Part shown: in pieces, positions 23,806-32,432 of the stretch
Numbering within the stretch: the first letter of the stretch is position 1
How the letters are laid out: each line of letters begins with the position of its first letter
Source of the DNA: CAYMAZ01 sp964428185
Lineage (GTDB): Bacteria; Bacteroidota; Bacteroidia; Bacteroidales; DTU049
Assembly (NCBI GenBank): GCA_964428185.1
Contig: CAYRXH010000013.1
Span: forward strand, 1 to 43,105
Reading direction: 5' to 3'
DNA length: 43,105 bases
Program-made: the position numbers and the translations under genes
Notes under the pieces: generated by a model
What the model was told of the DNA's origin: nothing
Databases searched by the model: none
What the model saw: only the letters and a program-made list of their open reading frames with translations

Positions 23806-25893
23806 CTAATCAGATTTAAGGTAAAGATCCAACCATGCAAAAAATTCTCTTTGCCATATGATAGCATTCTGGGGTTTCAGTATCCAGTGATTTTCTTCGG
23901 GGAACAGAATCAACCTGGATGGAACACCCATGATTTGTGCCGCGTTAAATGCCTGCATACTCTGAGTATATGATATTCTGTAATCTTTTTCCCCGTGCAT
24001 AATCAGTATTGGAGTGTCCCAGTTCTCTACCATCAGATGAGGAGAAGCAGCATAAGAGCGTTTGACATTGGGTCTGTCAACTTCCCAGTAGGCACCACCA
24101 TAATCCCAGTCGGGGAACCAGAGTTCTTCGGTTTCAAGATACTGGGCATCAAAATTGAAAATTCCTGAATGTGCAATAAAGGCTTTAAATCGTTTGTTGT
24201 GCATGCCTGCAAGGTGAAAGACAGAATAGCCTCCATAACTTGCTCCAACAGCACCCAATCTGGTTTCATCTGCCCATGGTTCTTTGGCAATTTCATCAAT
24301 GGCACTGAGATAGTCTTTGATGTTCTGTCCGCCATAATCACCGCTGATTTGTTCAAGCCATTCCATGCCAAATCCTGGCAGTCCTCTCCTATTTGGAGCT
24401 ACAATGATGTAGCCGTGGGCAGCCATGATCTGAAAATTCCAGCGGTAAGACCAAAACTGACTGACCATGCCCTGAGGACCTCCCTGACAATACAAAAGCG
24501 TTGGATACACTTTCGTTGAATCAAAATCAGGAGGGTAGATGATCCATGTGAGCATATCCTTGCCATCAGTGGTTTTTATCATTCTCTTTTCAACATTTCC
24601 CATTTTAAGCTTCGAAATCAACTCTTTGTTCACAAATGAGATCTCCTGATCAGTGCCGTTGCTCAGGTTTACAATAAACAATTCGGCAGGTTTTGACATG
24701 CTTTGCTTCATGGCAATAAATTTATCTCCGGCAAAAGATATTCCTACATAATCATGAATGCCATTTGTTATCTGGACAGGATCTCCTCCTGATGTTGGTA
24801 TTGAAAAGATCTCTTTTGAACCATACCAGTCGGTTGTAAAATAAATCATTGAACCATCAGCGTTCCATGTGATATTGTAAACATTGGCATCGAAATCTTC
24901 AGAAAGAAAGCTTTTCCCTCCGGAAGCGACATCCATAATAAAAAGTCTGTGCTTGTCTGCCTCATATCCATCACGTTCCATGCTTTCCCATGCCAGTTTT
25001 GAACCATCGGCAGAAAAAACGGGATTCATGTCATATCCGTTCATGCCTTCGGTCAGATTAACCGTTTTGCCGGTTTCAATATTGTATTGAAAAAGGTCGG
25101 TATTTGTTGATTTACTGTATTCAAGCCCTTCCAGTTTCCGGCAGGTATATACGATGGATTGTCCGTCCGGACTCCAGGTAATCTGTTCCATTCCTCCAAA
25201 TGGCCTGACCGGTGATTCCCATGGCTCATCCTTCATGATGTCTGTGCCTTCAGCAATCTTTTCGCTGTATGGTGCAACAAAAATATGTGTGTATGATTCC
25301 ACCCACTGATCCCAGTGTCTGTACATCAGTTTGTCAATGATCCTGACATTCGCTTCAGGCATATCAGGATGCAAATCGGCAGTCGTTGGGGTTTTGGGAA
25401 CATCTGCCAGATATAGAATGTGTTTGCCGTCGGGAGAATAACTGAATCCACCGATCCCATCAGGAATATATGAAATTTGCTTTCTGTTAGAACCTTCAGC
25501 ATTCATTTCAAATAACTGCATCGTTCCATCATCATCAGGATAAAGAAATCCAATTTCTGTTGTACCGGGTTTCCATTCGATGTTCAATTCACCGGCTGCA
25601 GTTTCAGTCAATTGGCTGGTTTCTCCGGTTTCAAGATCCGCGATGAAGATTTCCCTGTTCCCTTTGTTTTGTTCAATACTATAAAAAGTGACAATGTAAA
25701 TAACTTTTTTCTGATCAGGAGAAACTTTGAATTCGCCGATTCTTCCAAAATACCAGAGTGCTTCGGGAGTCATCAGCCCGTTTGAAATTTCAGGAATCTG
25801 TTGTCCGATAATTTCTTCCTCACCGGCAGGAGGAGTTTGTTTGCAGGCAAGCATGCCCAACACTACAATACTGATAAGCAGCAGTTTTTTCAT
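23806..25893 (-). CDS. S9 family peptidase lipoprotein (prolyl oligopeptidase/acylaminoacyl-peptidase type)
   Basis: 695 residues. A lipobox (LGMLAC, Cys 17) predicts lipid anchoring in the periplasm or outer membrane. Residues ~40-400 form a beta-propeller of TolB/PD40-like repeats (FSYSPDGKHILYLAD, ITWSPDGQSIVYTC, FSADGSKLAWES, WNADGSMIYFTTD). The C-terminal alpha/beta-hydrolase domain carries the full triad: Ser in GASYGGYS (~551), Asp in HGEKDYRIS (~635) and His in EENHW (~667). It cleaves short peptides, probably proline- or acyl-containing. It starts 16 bp after the TPR gene and is probably in the recA transcript. A start at the ATG giving the lipobox is clear. Confidence 0.93.
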   Translation of the reverse strand: MKKLLLISIVVLGMLACKQTPPAGEEEIIGQQIPEISNGLMTPEALWYFGRIGEFKVSPDQKKVIYIVTFYSIEQNKGNREIFIADLETGETSQLTETAAGELNIEWKPGTTEIGFLYPDDDGTMQLFEMNAEGSNRKQISYIPDGIGGFSYSPDGKHILYLADVPKTPTTADLHPDMPEANVRIIDKLMYRHWDQWVESYTHIFVAPYSEKIAEGTDIMKDEPWESPVRPFGGMEQITWSPDGQSIVYTCRKLEGLEYSKSTNTDLFQYNIETGKTVNLTEGMNGYDMNPVFSADGSKLAWESMERDGYEADKHRLFIMDVASGGKSFLSEDFDANVYNITWNADGSMIYFTTDWYGSKEIFSIPTSGGDPVQITNGIHDYVGISFAGDKFIAMKQSMSKPAELFIVNLSNGTDQEISFVNKELISKLKMGNVEKRMIKTTDGKDMLTWIIYPPDFDSTKVYPTLLYCQGGPQGMVSQFWSYRWNFQIMAAHGYIIVAPNRRGLPGFGMEWLEQISGDYGGQNIKDYLSAIDEIAKEPWADETRLGAVGASYGGYSVFHLAGMHNKRFKAFIAHSGIFNFDAQYLETEELWFPDWDYGGAYWEVDRPNVKRSYAASPHLMVENWDTPILIMHGEKDYRISYTQSMQAFNAAQIMGVPSRLILFPEENHWILKPQNAIIWQREFFAWLDLYLKSD

Positions 25894-25909
25894 ATTGTTT
25901 GAATTTTTA

Positions 25910-26941
25910 TTATTGAACTGGAGGAATCAAAGCATCAATTCTGTTTAATCCGTCAATTGCCATCTGGTAATTGGTTCTGATGGAAAGAGCTTGCTGGTAG
26001 TCTCTGCGTGCAGCTTCAATATCTCCTTTCAGTTCATAGCAATAACCACGGTTGTAATATGCTTCAGCATAACGGGGATCTGCCTTGATGGCATCTGAAA
26101 AATGAATGATGGCCTGATCATATAACTGAAGATCAACCAGATGGATATACCCCAGATTGTAATGGGCATTTGCATTTTCCTTGTCAATAGAAAGGATATT
26201 GTAATATTCCTTCATCGCTTCATTGAGCATTCCCTGATTCTGGAAGTGCATGGCAAGAGCATATCGGGCTTCAACACTGGCAGGTTTGAGGTTCAAGGCT
26301 GTATTAAGGTACTCAACTGCAATGGGATCTTTCATTTCTGATGCAAGAATACCGGCATCAACAAAAGCATTGTAATAATCAGGGTCAAAAATGGTTGCCT
26401 GATGAAAATTTTTCATGGCATTCATTGAATCTCCCTGTTCTTTGAGAGCAACTCCACGCATATAAAAAACCTTCGCATTGGTTTTGTCAATTTCAAGGGC
26501 TTTGTTGAGATACAAGTTCATTTTATCATAATCTTTCAGAATCAGATCCAGTTCAGCAAGTTTCAGGACGGGTTCCACATTTGCAGGGTCATTGTCCTGT
26601 GCTGAAATCAATGCTTTTCGACAATTGTCAATGTGTCCCATGGCAAAATAGATGTCTGCCATTGTAATTGTGTATTGGGTGTTCTGAGGATCCAGCTGCA
26701 GGGCTTTGTTGATATCCGTCAAAGCTTCATATGGCATTTCCAGCTCAAGATATCTTAAGGCCCTTTTATGATAAAGACTATGATCATCCGGTGATGCTTC
26801 AATTTGCTCTGTGATTGAAGTAAGTATTGCATCTGTTCTGTTTTCCTGATCCTCAATGGATGCGTCAGTTCTGTTTTTACATGAAATAACAGTGAGGAAC
26901 ATAAAAGTTGAAAAAATAATGATAAAAATTGTTTTAATCAT
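25910..26941 (-). CDS. TPR-repeat lipoprotein
   Basis: 343 residues with a lipobox signal (FMFLTVISC, Cys ~21). From about residue 50 to the end there are roughly eight tetratricopeptide repeats, for example YHKRALRYLELEMPYEALTDINKALQ, VFYMRGVALKEQGDSMNAMKNF, AHYNLGYIHLVDLQLYDQAIIHF and AYYNRGYCYELKGDIEAA. Such proteins are protein-interaction scaffolds in the envelope. Its start overlaps the end of recA by 8 bp, indicating translational coupling to a cytosolic recombinase, an odd pairing seen only as position here. The S9 peptidase follows. The partner is unknown. Confidence 0.9.
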   Translation of the reverse strand: MIKTIFIIIFSTFMFLTVISCKNRTDASIEDQENRTDAILTSITEQIEASPDDHSLYHKRALRYLELEMPYEALTDINKALQLDPQNTQYTITMADIYFAMGHIDNCRKALISAQDNDPANVEPVLKLAELDLILKDYDKMNLYLNKALEIDKTNAKVFYMRGVALKEQGDSMNAMKNFHQATIFDPDYYNAFVDAGILASEMKDPIAVEYLNTALNLKPASVEARYALAMHFQNQGMLNEAMKEYYNILSIDKENANAHYNLGYIHLVDLQLYDQAIIHFSDAIKADPRYAEAYYNRGYCYELKGDIEAARRDYQQALSIRTNYQMAIDGLNRIDALIPPVQ

Positions 26942-27974
26942 TGGCCGATGGTGTTGGATGAACAGTCAATTTTTCTCGGATGAGTTTTTCCAATTCTTCC
27001 TGTAGTTCTGGATTGTCTTGAAGCAGCATTTTGACTGCATCCCGTCCCTGACCCAGTTTGGTTTCACCGTAACTGAACCAGGAACCGCTTTTTTTAATAA
27101 TTCCAAAATCTACTCCAAGGTCAATCACTTCTCCCAGTCGTGAAAATCCCTCTCCGTAGATAATATCCACCTCTGCAGTACGGAAAGGAGGTGCTACTTT
27201 GTTTTTTACAACTTTAATTTTTGTCCTGTTGCCCATGACATTTTCTCCTTCCTTGATCTGCGTCATTCTTCGTATGTCAATCCTGATTGAAGCATAGAAT
27301 TTTAATGCGTTTCCTCCGGTTGTCGTTTCAGGATTTCCGAACATAATCCCGATTTTCTCCCTGAGCTGATTGATGAATATGCACACAGATTTTGTTTTAC
27401 TGATCGTTGCAGTGAGTTTTCTGAGTGCCTGTGACATGAGCCGGGCATGCAGACCCATCTTGGAATCACCCATATCGCCTTCAATTTCACTTTTTGGAGT
27501 CAATGCTGCAACTGAGTCAATCACTATAATATCAATGGCACCGGAACGAATCAGATTGTCAGCAATTTCCAATGCCTGCTCGCCGTTATCAGGTTGTGAC
27601 ACCAATAGATTTTCAATGTCAACACCAAGTTTTTGTGCATAAAACTGATCAAAGGCATGCTCGGCATCAATGAATGCTGCAAGTCCGCCCTGTTTCTGTG
27701 CTTCAGCTATAGCATGGATTGCAAGCGTTGTCTTTCCGCTGGATTCCGGACCGAAAATCTCAACAATTCTTCCTCTTGGTAAACCACCCACACCCAGAGC
27801 CATGTCAAGGGCTATACATCCTGTGGATATCACTTCAGGTCGTTCAACAGGATTATCTCCAAGACGCATCACTGTGCCTTTTCCGTATGTTTTCTCAAGT
27901 TTGTCAAGGGTGAACTGCAATGCTTTCAGTTTGTCAGTATTTACTGTTGGTTTGTGGTTTTTATCACTACTCAT
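26934..27974 (-). CDS. recA: RecA recombinase
   Basis: DNA-dependent ATPase for homologous recombination and SOS co-protease activity. At 346 residues from the ATG at 27974 it has family length. An upstream in-frame TTG at 27998 overlaps the promoter box and is rejected. Motifs are YGKGTVMRLGD, Walker A GPESSGKTT, DAEHAFD, VIDSVAALTPKSEIEG (Walker B), the loop 2 region around FINQLREKIGIMFGNPETTTGGNALKFY, and a short acidic C-terminus. Its end overlaps the next gene by 8 bp. No LexA box was recognised. Confidence 0.98.
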   Translation of the reverse strand: MSSDKNHKPTVNTDKLKALQFTLDKLEKTYGKGTVMRLGDNPVERPEVISTGCIALDMALGVGGLPRGRIVEIFGPESSGKTTLAIHAIAEAQKQGGLAAFIDAEHAFDQFYAQKLGVDIENLLVSQPDNGEQALEIADNLIRSGAIDIIVIDSVAALTPKSEIEGDMGDSKMGLHARLMSQALRKLTATISKTKSVCIFINQLREKIGIMFGNPETTTGGNALKFYASIRIDIRRMTQIKEGENVMGNRTKIKVVKNKVAPPFRTAEVDIIYGEGFSRLGEVIDLGVDFGIIKKSGSWFSYGETKLGQGRDAVKMLLQDNPELQEELEKLIREKLTVHPTPSAND

Positions 27975-27995
27975 TGTTTTCTTTTTTAATGGTTT

Positions 27996-28003
27996 CAAAA
28001 TTA
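27996..28003 (-). promoter_or_regulatory. -7 box for recA
   Basis: On the minus strand TAATTTTG, an exact TAnnTTTG match, 22 bp upstream of the recA ATG. It fixes the start by excluding the upstream TTG. Confidence 0.6.
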
Positions 28004-28282
28004 ATGATTTTATTTTATTCCTTATATTCTGTCTTACTCTTTTATCAACAGTGCAATTTAAATTTTTGTGATTTTGTTATAAAAAGGGGGCAGAATGTAA
28101 AAGTGATTCTATCATTCTGTGTGTTTTCGCATATCCATTTTGAAAGCAACAGAAATGCAAAACTATAGTCAGTTTAGGTGCGTACCCGGAGAATAAGCAT
28201 TTGCTTACGGAAGGAATCGTTTACAAGCGGATATAGCCGAATAGCATCAGATAAATAGAAGATAATAAGAAAGATGTAATAA
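28004..28282. other. Intergenic region upstream of recA, partly unexplained
   Basis: The half next to recA is AT-rich and typical for a promoter region. At about 28178-28245 the base composition changes to a more GC-rich patch containing TAAGCA-TT-TGCTTA (a 6-bp palindromic stem at 28196-28209). The plus strand has a 30-codon open frame ending L-L-T-E-G-I-V-Y-K-R-I then TAG. It could be a gene fragment or a small structured element; I cannot tell which. Confidence 0.35.
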
Positions 28283-29053
28283 TTACAAAACTCTCCTTAT
28301 TGAAACAAGCTGATGGGTATATTCTCCATTTTCGGAAGAGATAATCCCTTTGACATCGATGGAGTCTTTTCTGACTTTTGCACTGCAATGGATGATTGTG
28401 TTCTTGTCTGAAATGATTCCCACATGAGTTACTGAGTCCTGACTGCCAAAGAAGGCAAGATCGCCTTTCTGAATATTATCAAATGTGATTTCGTTACCTT
28501 TCAAAGCTTGCTGGGATGCATTACGTGGAAGAATGACTCCATGCATACGAAAAAGAACTTGAACAAATCCACTGCAGTCGTATCCCATGACAGTTTTTCC
28601 TCCCCACAGGTATGGTGTCTCAAGCAGGTAGCTGGCAACAGTAGTAATATTGGCAGCTGTATGATCATCATCTGAAAGAACGGTTGCTCCATTGTACTGA
28701 AAAGAGTTTCCTGCAGCAGTGAATTCGTTCTGTCCGTAAAGTACAGATCCGGTGCTAAGGATTATGATTGTACCGTTTGTTTTATGAATAATCCCGTCAA
28801 CAGGGCCCGGAGTAAAGTATCTTTCTTTGTTTCGGAGTTCAGAGTATTCATTTTCTGAAAGACCGGTATGTTGAGCCATATCTATCCAACCATAGTATGA
28901 GTCATCATTGCAGATAATCTGTATCCAGTTTTCGTTGATATGGCTGATCATATACAGTTCGCCAAATAGTAACTGGCTTACCATTTCGCTTTTGTGATCC
29001 GGATGAGATCTGATCGGGACACTTGAAATTAGGCAAATACCATGTTGATCCAT
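28283..29053 (-). CDS. NlpC/P60 family cysteine peptidase (dipeptidyl-peptidase VI-like)
   Basis: 256 residues without a signal peptide, so probably cytoplasmic. The N-terminal half contains bacterial SH3-like segments (LLFGELYMISHINENWIQI; YYGWIDM). The C-terminal NlpC/P60 domain starts at ~140 and has the catalytic Cys in YDCSGF and His in VTHVGII, with a further His in IIHCS. The architecture matches gamma-D-glutamyl-L-diamino-acid endopeptidases such as YkfC, which recycle murein tripeptides. Its ATG overlaps the WbqC-like stop by one base (TAATG), so the two are translated together. Confidence 0.9.
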   Translation of the reverse strand: MDQHGICLISSVPIRSHPDHKSEMVSQLLFGELYMISHINENWIQIICNDDSYYGWIDMAQHTGLSENEYSELRNKERYFTPGPVDGIIHKTNGTIIILSTGSVLYGQNEFTAAGNSFQYNGATVLSDDDHTAANITTVASYLLETPYLWGGKTVMGYDCSGFVQVLFRMHGVILPRNASQQALKGNEITFDNIQKGDLAFFGSQDSVTHVGIISDKNTIIHCSAKVRKDSIDVKGIISSENGEYTHQLVSIRRVL

Positions 29054-29724
29054 TACATCTGGCTTAAAAATATTAAAAATTCTTTGAGCGGATATTTCTG
29101 CAAATATAATATACTTTCAGGACCCATATTCATCACCAGATCAAGAACTGATAGATTTGAAACAAATGGAAATTTGGTATGGAACACCTGATAGTAGTGG
29201 GGAGCTTTAAAACTGTAAAAATGTTTGTTTTTTGGAGAAAGTTTATACCTAAGGTCAATAAATGTTTCTGAGAGATCATCGGGTGAAATGAATGAAAAGC
29301 TTGTTTTCAGATGAAAAGGATGTCTGATCATTGTGCTTATGCAATCAAGTGAGTGCATGTTCATGTCAATGAGACTGCGATATGTTTGGCTGAAAAAGTG
29401 TTCAAGTTGGTCAGAAAAGTACTCGTAATAAGGAGATGATTGATATGCGCTGTCAATTGCGGCTTTCATTTTCCGGAGGGGTTGATTGTGGGATGAAACC
29501 AATACATTTAAAGTTTTGGTATGATTTCCGTTGGTTTTTACGACAGGCACGTTCAGGTCGAGTGGTCCGTTGGCCGAGAGAATTGTAAATCTGTTTCGAA
29601 AAGTTTGTTTGTGCCATGTTTCATGAATTTCCAGTTGACAATCGGGAAATTGAATTAAAGCAGCCATCCATGGAATGGGTGGAAACAGGGTTGTGGACAG
29701 AAGGAGAGTGGGGACAGGCGTCAT
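29053..29724 (-). CDS. WbqC-like family protein
   Basis: 223 residues from the ATG at 29724. A longer frame to 29796 would run through the terminator of the preceding gene and is rejected. The N-terminus LLLSTTLFPPIPWMAAL, then the ETWHKQTFRNRF block, LDLNVPV and a later ISSHNQPLRK-like region fit the WbqC family, found in O-antigen and surface-glycan gene sets and often annotated as a DUF. Whether it is an enzyme is unknown. Coupling to an NlpC/P60 murein peptidase suggests envelope recycling or synthesis, as inference. Confidence 0.85.
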   Translation of the reverse strand: MTPVPTLLLSTTLFPPIPWMAALIQFPDCQLEIHETWHKQTFRNRFTILSANGPLDLNVPVVKTNGNHTKTLNVLVSSHNQPLRKMKAAIDSAYQSSPYYEYFSDQLEHFFSQTYRSLIDMNMHSLDCISTMIRHPFHLKTSFSFISPDDLSETFIDLRYKLSPKNKHFYSFKAPHYYQVFHTKFPFVSNLSVLDLVMNMGPESILYLQKYPLKEFLIFLSQM

Positions 29725-29745
29725 AAAAAAGCCTCCGAAGGAGGC
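29725..29745 (-). terminator. Rho-independent terminator
   Basis: Minus-strand stem GCCTCC/GGAGGC (29740-29745 with 29731-29736) with a 3-nt loop and a U-tract from the A-run at 29725-29730. It ends the lipoprotein transcript and lies immediately upstream of the WbqC-like start codon. Confidence 0.85.
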
Positions 29746-29770
29746 TGAAAGTATTTTGTGAATCTCAGTG

Positions 29771-30445
29771 TTATGAGTTTTCCTGAACCAAATCACGAAT
29801 GTCTTTTGTTCGCTTCTGGAAAGTTATTTTACATCTCTGGAAATTATCAACAGGCCATCCATGCCAGAGGACATAGTTTCCATATTGGTCTTTGGTGTTG
29901 TAAACAGCAGTTGTCATGCTGTCAATCTCCCATGTCATGGTTTCATAATCGTTGGTAAAAGACACCTTGATATCCATAAACTTGTGATAGATAATAGGAA
30001 CCTGAAATGTAGGATTTACTCCGACAAGCTCCAGCAAAGTTGTCAGGGTATGTGCGCCTCCTATTCCTTCAATTTTCATTTCAAGGGTGAATCTGGACTG
30101 TGTTCCGCCTCCGACGAAAAATTCACCTCCGTTAAAACTGAGTGTCAGATAGTTGAATACCTGATCAATCTGCGAAGAAATCTGTGCATAGTTGTTATCA
30201 CCGTAAACAATATACATCACCAGCGGACCTGCTGTAGAAACTACAGTGTTGTCACTGCTCAGATGAAATGCCAAAATGGGGAATTTAAGATCCTGGACAA
30301 TCTCCTGGTTGCTTTCATTCAGTACAGATGTGGCTTCCCACACTCCTTCCATATTTGATTTGGTAGGGGGTTCTTCCTGAAAAAGATCACAGGATACCAG
30401 TAAAAGACTTGAAATCGCAAAAAATGCAAGGATTTTTGTTTTCAT
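29771..30445 (-). CDS. Lipocalin-like lipoprotein of unknown function
   Basis: 224 residues from the ATG at 30445; an upstream ATG would add a lysine run encoded by a homopolymer and is unlikely. The signal ends in a lipobox (LLLVSC, Cys ~19). The mature part begins with EGVWEATSV, a pattern seen at the start of lipocalin-like small beta-barrel lipoproteins, and continues as alternating strands (FPILAFHLSSDNTVV; RFTLEMKIEG; MTWEIDSM). It has its own terminator. The leader contains a 17-base A tract (minus strand). Confidence 0.75.
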   Translation of the reverse strand: MKTKILAFFAISSLLLVSCDLFQEEPPTKSNMEGVWEATSVLNESNQEIVQDLKFPILAFHLSSDNTVVSTAGPLVMYIVYGDNNYAQISSQIDQVFNYLTLSFNGGEFFVGGGTQSRFTLEMKIEGIGGAHTLTTLLELVGVNPTFQVPIIYHKFMDIKVSFTNDYETMTWEIDSMTTAVYNTKDQYGNYVLWHGWPVDNFQRCKITFQKRTKDIRDLVQENS

Positions 30446-30449
30446 ATTG

Positions 30450-30466
30450 TTTTTTTTTTTTTTTTT
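30450..30466. repeat. 17-base homopolymer in a gene leader
   Basis: T17 on the plus strand (A17 in the mRNA), 4 bp upstream of the lipoprotein start at 30445. An A-rich leader favours initiation in Bacteroidota, but this length is prone to slippage, so expression may vary or the assembled length may be wrong. Confidence 0.7.
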
Positions 30467-30654
30467 ACGATGATTCAATAATTGTTCCAAGGTGTAAAGA
30501 TAAGAAAAGATTTTATTTACAGACTTTTTTTTCTCTGTGAAAAAAATTTAACATGAAGTATTTGTTTTGCGATAATCCATAAACATGAAGGGACTAATGA
30601 AACAAACGCTAATGAAAACAGTATAAGCATGAGTAAGCATTTCTCAACACAAGT

Positions 30655-31602
30655 ATGATGCGCAGGTTGATTCCCGTGTTTGTCATTTTTCTTTTGGTGC
30701 ATGTCACTTTTCCGTGTCAGGCACAAGAAGATATTGACGGGAAGAAGCCGAAAAAAGTAAAAAACAAGCAGGAAAAACCTGAAAAGTCTCCCAAAGAGGC
30801 AAAGGAAAAGGTCGAAAAAGCAAAGGAACCCAAACAGGAAAAGCTGAAACCTTCAAGAAAACCGAAAATTGCTCCGCCGGGAACCGTGATGCTCAATGAT
30901 TCAGTATACATCGATGTAAACCCAATCAAGAATATTGATTACAGAGAATTTATCAGTTTTCTAACTGTCACATATTCGGCAGAAGTGCGAGATTCTCTTG
31001 ACAGTCTTCCAGCTTGGGGAATCAATCTTGAGGAATTCAGACGTTTTATGAGACTTACGGGGAAGGATGAAGATTTGCTGGGGAGGATGAGAATCAGGCT
31101 TGATCAGTTTCTGAGTTGGGTTCAGAGTATGGAGGAATATTTGAATAATCCTACCTTTAACAATAACCCCGTCATTTATATCAGCTTTAATCAGGCAAAT
31201 GAATATGCATTGTGGCGTACGCGTATCGTTATGCTGGGATGGGCCGTTGAGTGCAAAAATGAAAAGCAAAGGAAAAAGTACTATACCAAAATCCGATACC
31301 GCCTCCCAACTCCCGATGAATGGGATCAGGCAATTGACAAATTCTCAAAAAATATTATCCTCAACAAGGCAGTTTTTCCTCATAATATTGCATGCACTTT
31401 TCCTGCTGTGCCTCAGAAAGGAAAATTAGAATTTTACTATGTACCTGGAAATATCTGTGAAATGACAAGTGTTGAACACCTGTCAGTGGGCATATCCTGG
31501 AAAGATAATGATACAACGGGCAACTATAAAAAAAGAGTTGAATATTTCGGGCCACGAGACTGGCTTGGATTCAGATGCGTGTGTGAGATTGTGGAGTATT
31601 GA
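30655..31602 (+). CDS. Secreted FGE-sulfatase (SUMF1)-domain protein with lysine-rich linker
   Basis: 315 residues; start at one of two adjacent ATGs (30655 or 30658). A signal peptide (IPVFVIFLLVHVTFPCQA) is followed by a 50-residue Lys/Glu/Pro-rich linker (KPKKVKNKQEKPEK...). The folded domain resembles the formylglycine-generating-enzyme fold: PVIYISFNQANEYALWR, YRLPTPDEWDQA, then GNICEMTSVEHLSVGISW and GFRCV. In Bacteroidota, non-catalytic versions occur in gliding/T9SS lipoproteins (GldJ/GldK-type); this one lacks a lipobox. Catalytic function is doubtful. A run of eight Gs follows the stop. Confidence 0.82.
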   Translation: MMRRLIPVFVIFLLVHVTFPCQAQEDIDGKKPKKVKNKQEKPEKSPKEAKEKVEKAKEPKQEKLKPSRKPKIAPPGTVMLNDSVYIDVNPIKNIDYREFISFLTVTYSAEVRDSLDSLPAWGINLEEFRRFMRLTGKDEDLLGRMRIRLDQFLSWVQSMEEYLNNPTFNNNPVIYISFNQANEYALWRTRIVMLGWAVECKNEKQRKKYYTKIRYRLPTPDEWDQAIDKFSKNIILNKAVFPHNIACTFPAVPQKGKLEFYYVPGNICEMTSVEHLSVGISWKDNDTTGNYKKRVEYFGPRDWLGFRCVCEIVEY

Positions 31603-31776
31603 GGGGGGGGTGATTAAAAGATTAAGCCGAAGTTTACCTTCGGGAGAAGATTGCATATGATTGGTAATTAGTAGAAGTGTGATTTGTGACTGGGAAAAAA
31701 ACTTAGACATTCGACATATAAGACTTAATATTCGATATTAATAAAGCCTTTATACCCTAATACCTTACTCCTTATT

Positions 31777-31797
31777 CCATATCCCATATCCCATATC
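31777..31797. repeat. Three tandem 7-bp units in an intergenic region
   Basis: CCATATC occurs three times in a row. The surrounding 31603-31841 spacer (239 bp) otherwise holds a small hairpin (CCGAAG at 31627-31632 with CTTCGG at 31638-31643, no T-run) and AT-rich filler; no gene is seen in it. Confidence 0.6.
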
Positions 31798-31841
31798 CTC
31801 TTTATCGATTATGCCGAAGGGATTCCAAAGAACATTATCAA

Positions 31842-32432
31842 CTAGGCATGTTCTTCAATAAACTTCTTCAGTTCTGCATATAATTGAGCAGTCGGAAGTC
31901 CCATAACATTATAAAACGAGCCTTCAATGCGTTCGATGCCGATATATCCGATCCAGTCTTGTATTCCGTATGCACCTGCTTTGTCAAGGGGTTTGAATTG
32001 GCCGACATATCTGCAAATATCTTCTTCATTTAATGGTCTGAACCATACTTTAGACTCGGACAAAAAACTGTGGATTTTGGTTTTGCTTTTTAAAGTGACA
32101 CCTGTAAACACATGATGCATATTCCCGGAGAGCATCTTTAAAAATTCACAGGCCTGATCTTCATTGTCAGGTTTTGGAATGATTATTCCGTTGAGTGAAA
32201 CCAGAGTGTCGGCAGTGATAATGATTTCATTATCATTCATGTCGGGTGGCAGAAAATGCTCAGATTTTTTCATGCTGAGATAGATGACCACTTCAGAAGG
32301 AGAAAGGTGCTCAGGATAGGATTCGTCAACAACTGTGACCATTGCTTCAAAGGGTATTCCCATCCCGGAAAGAAGTTGACGGCGACGGGGGCTGTTAGAG
32401 GCAAGGATGATCCTGAAATTGTCTGTAATCAT
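31842..32432 (-). CDS. maf: Maf family nucleotide pyrophosphatase
   Basis: 196 residues. Hydrolyses non-canonical or canonical NTPs (dTTP/UTP/CTP-type in most bacteria) to NMP and PPi, limiting misincorporation. The signature is complete: LASNSPRRRQLL at the N-terminus, ADTLVSLNG, GVTLK, and GAYGIQDWIGYIGIERIEGSFYNVMGLP. Last gene of the minus operon DUF2520-KdsC-UbiA-Maf; its ATG shares one base with the UbiA stop, so translation is coupled. The residue that sets YhdE-type versus YceF-type specificity was not assigned. Confidence 0.95.
   Translation of the reverse strand: MITDNFRIILASNSPRRRQLLSGMGIPFEAMVTVVDESYPEHLSPSEVVIYLSMKKSEHFLPPDMNDNEIIITADTLVSLNGIIIPKPDNEDQACEFLKMLSGNMHHVFTGVTLKSKTKIHSFLSESKVWFRPLNEEDICRYVGQFKPLDKAGAYGIQDWIGYIGIERIEGSFYNVMGLPTAQLYAELKKFIEEHA

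Noticed and set aside
27975..27998. Longer RecA from TTG at 27998
   Set aside because: It overlaps the -7 box at 27996-28003, and the ATG at 27974 gives a normal RecA.
28178..28260. tRNA gene in the GC-shifted patch
   Set aside because: No cloverleaf, no TTCGANTC-like T-arm and no acceptor pairing could be formed.
29725..29796. Longer WbqC-like protein starting at 29796
   Set aside because: It would be translated through the terminator hairpin of the upstream gene and adds non-family residues.
31627..31643. Hairpin CCGAAG/CTTCGG as a terminator
   Set aside because: It is not followed by a T-run on either strand.
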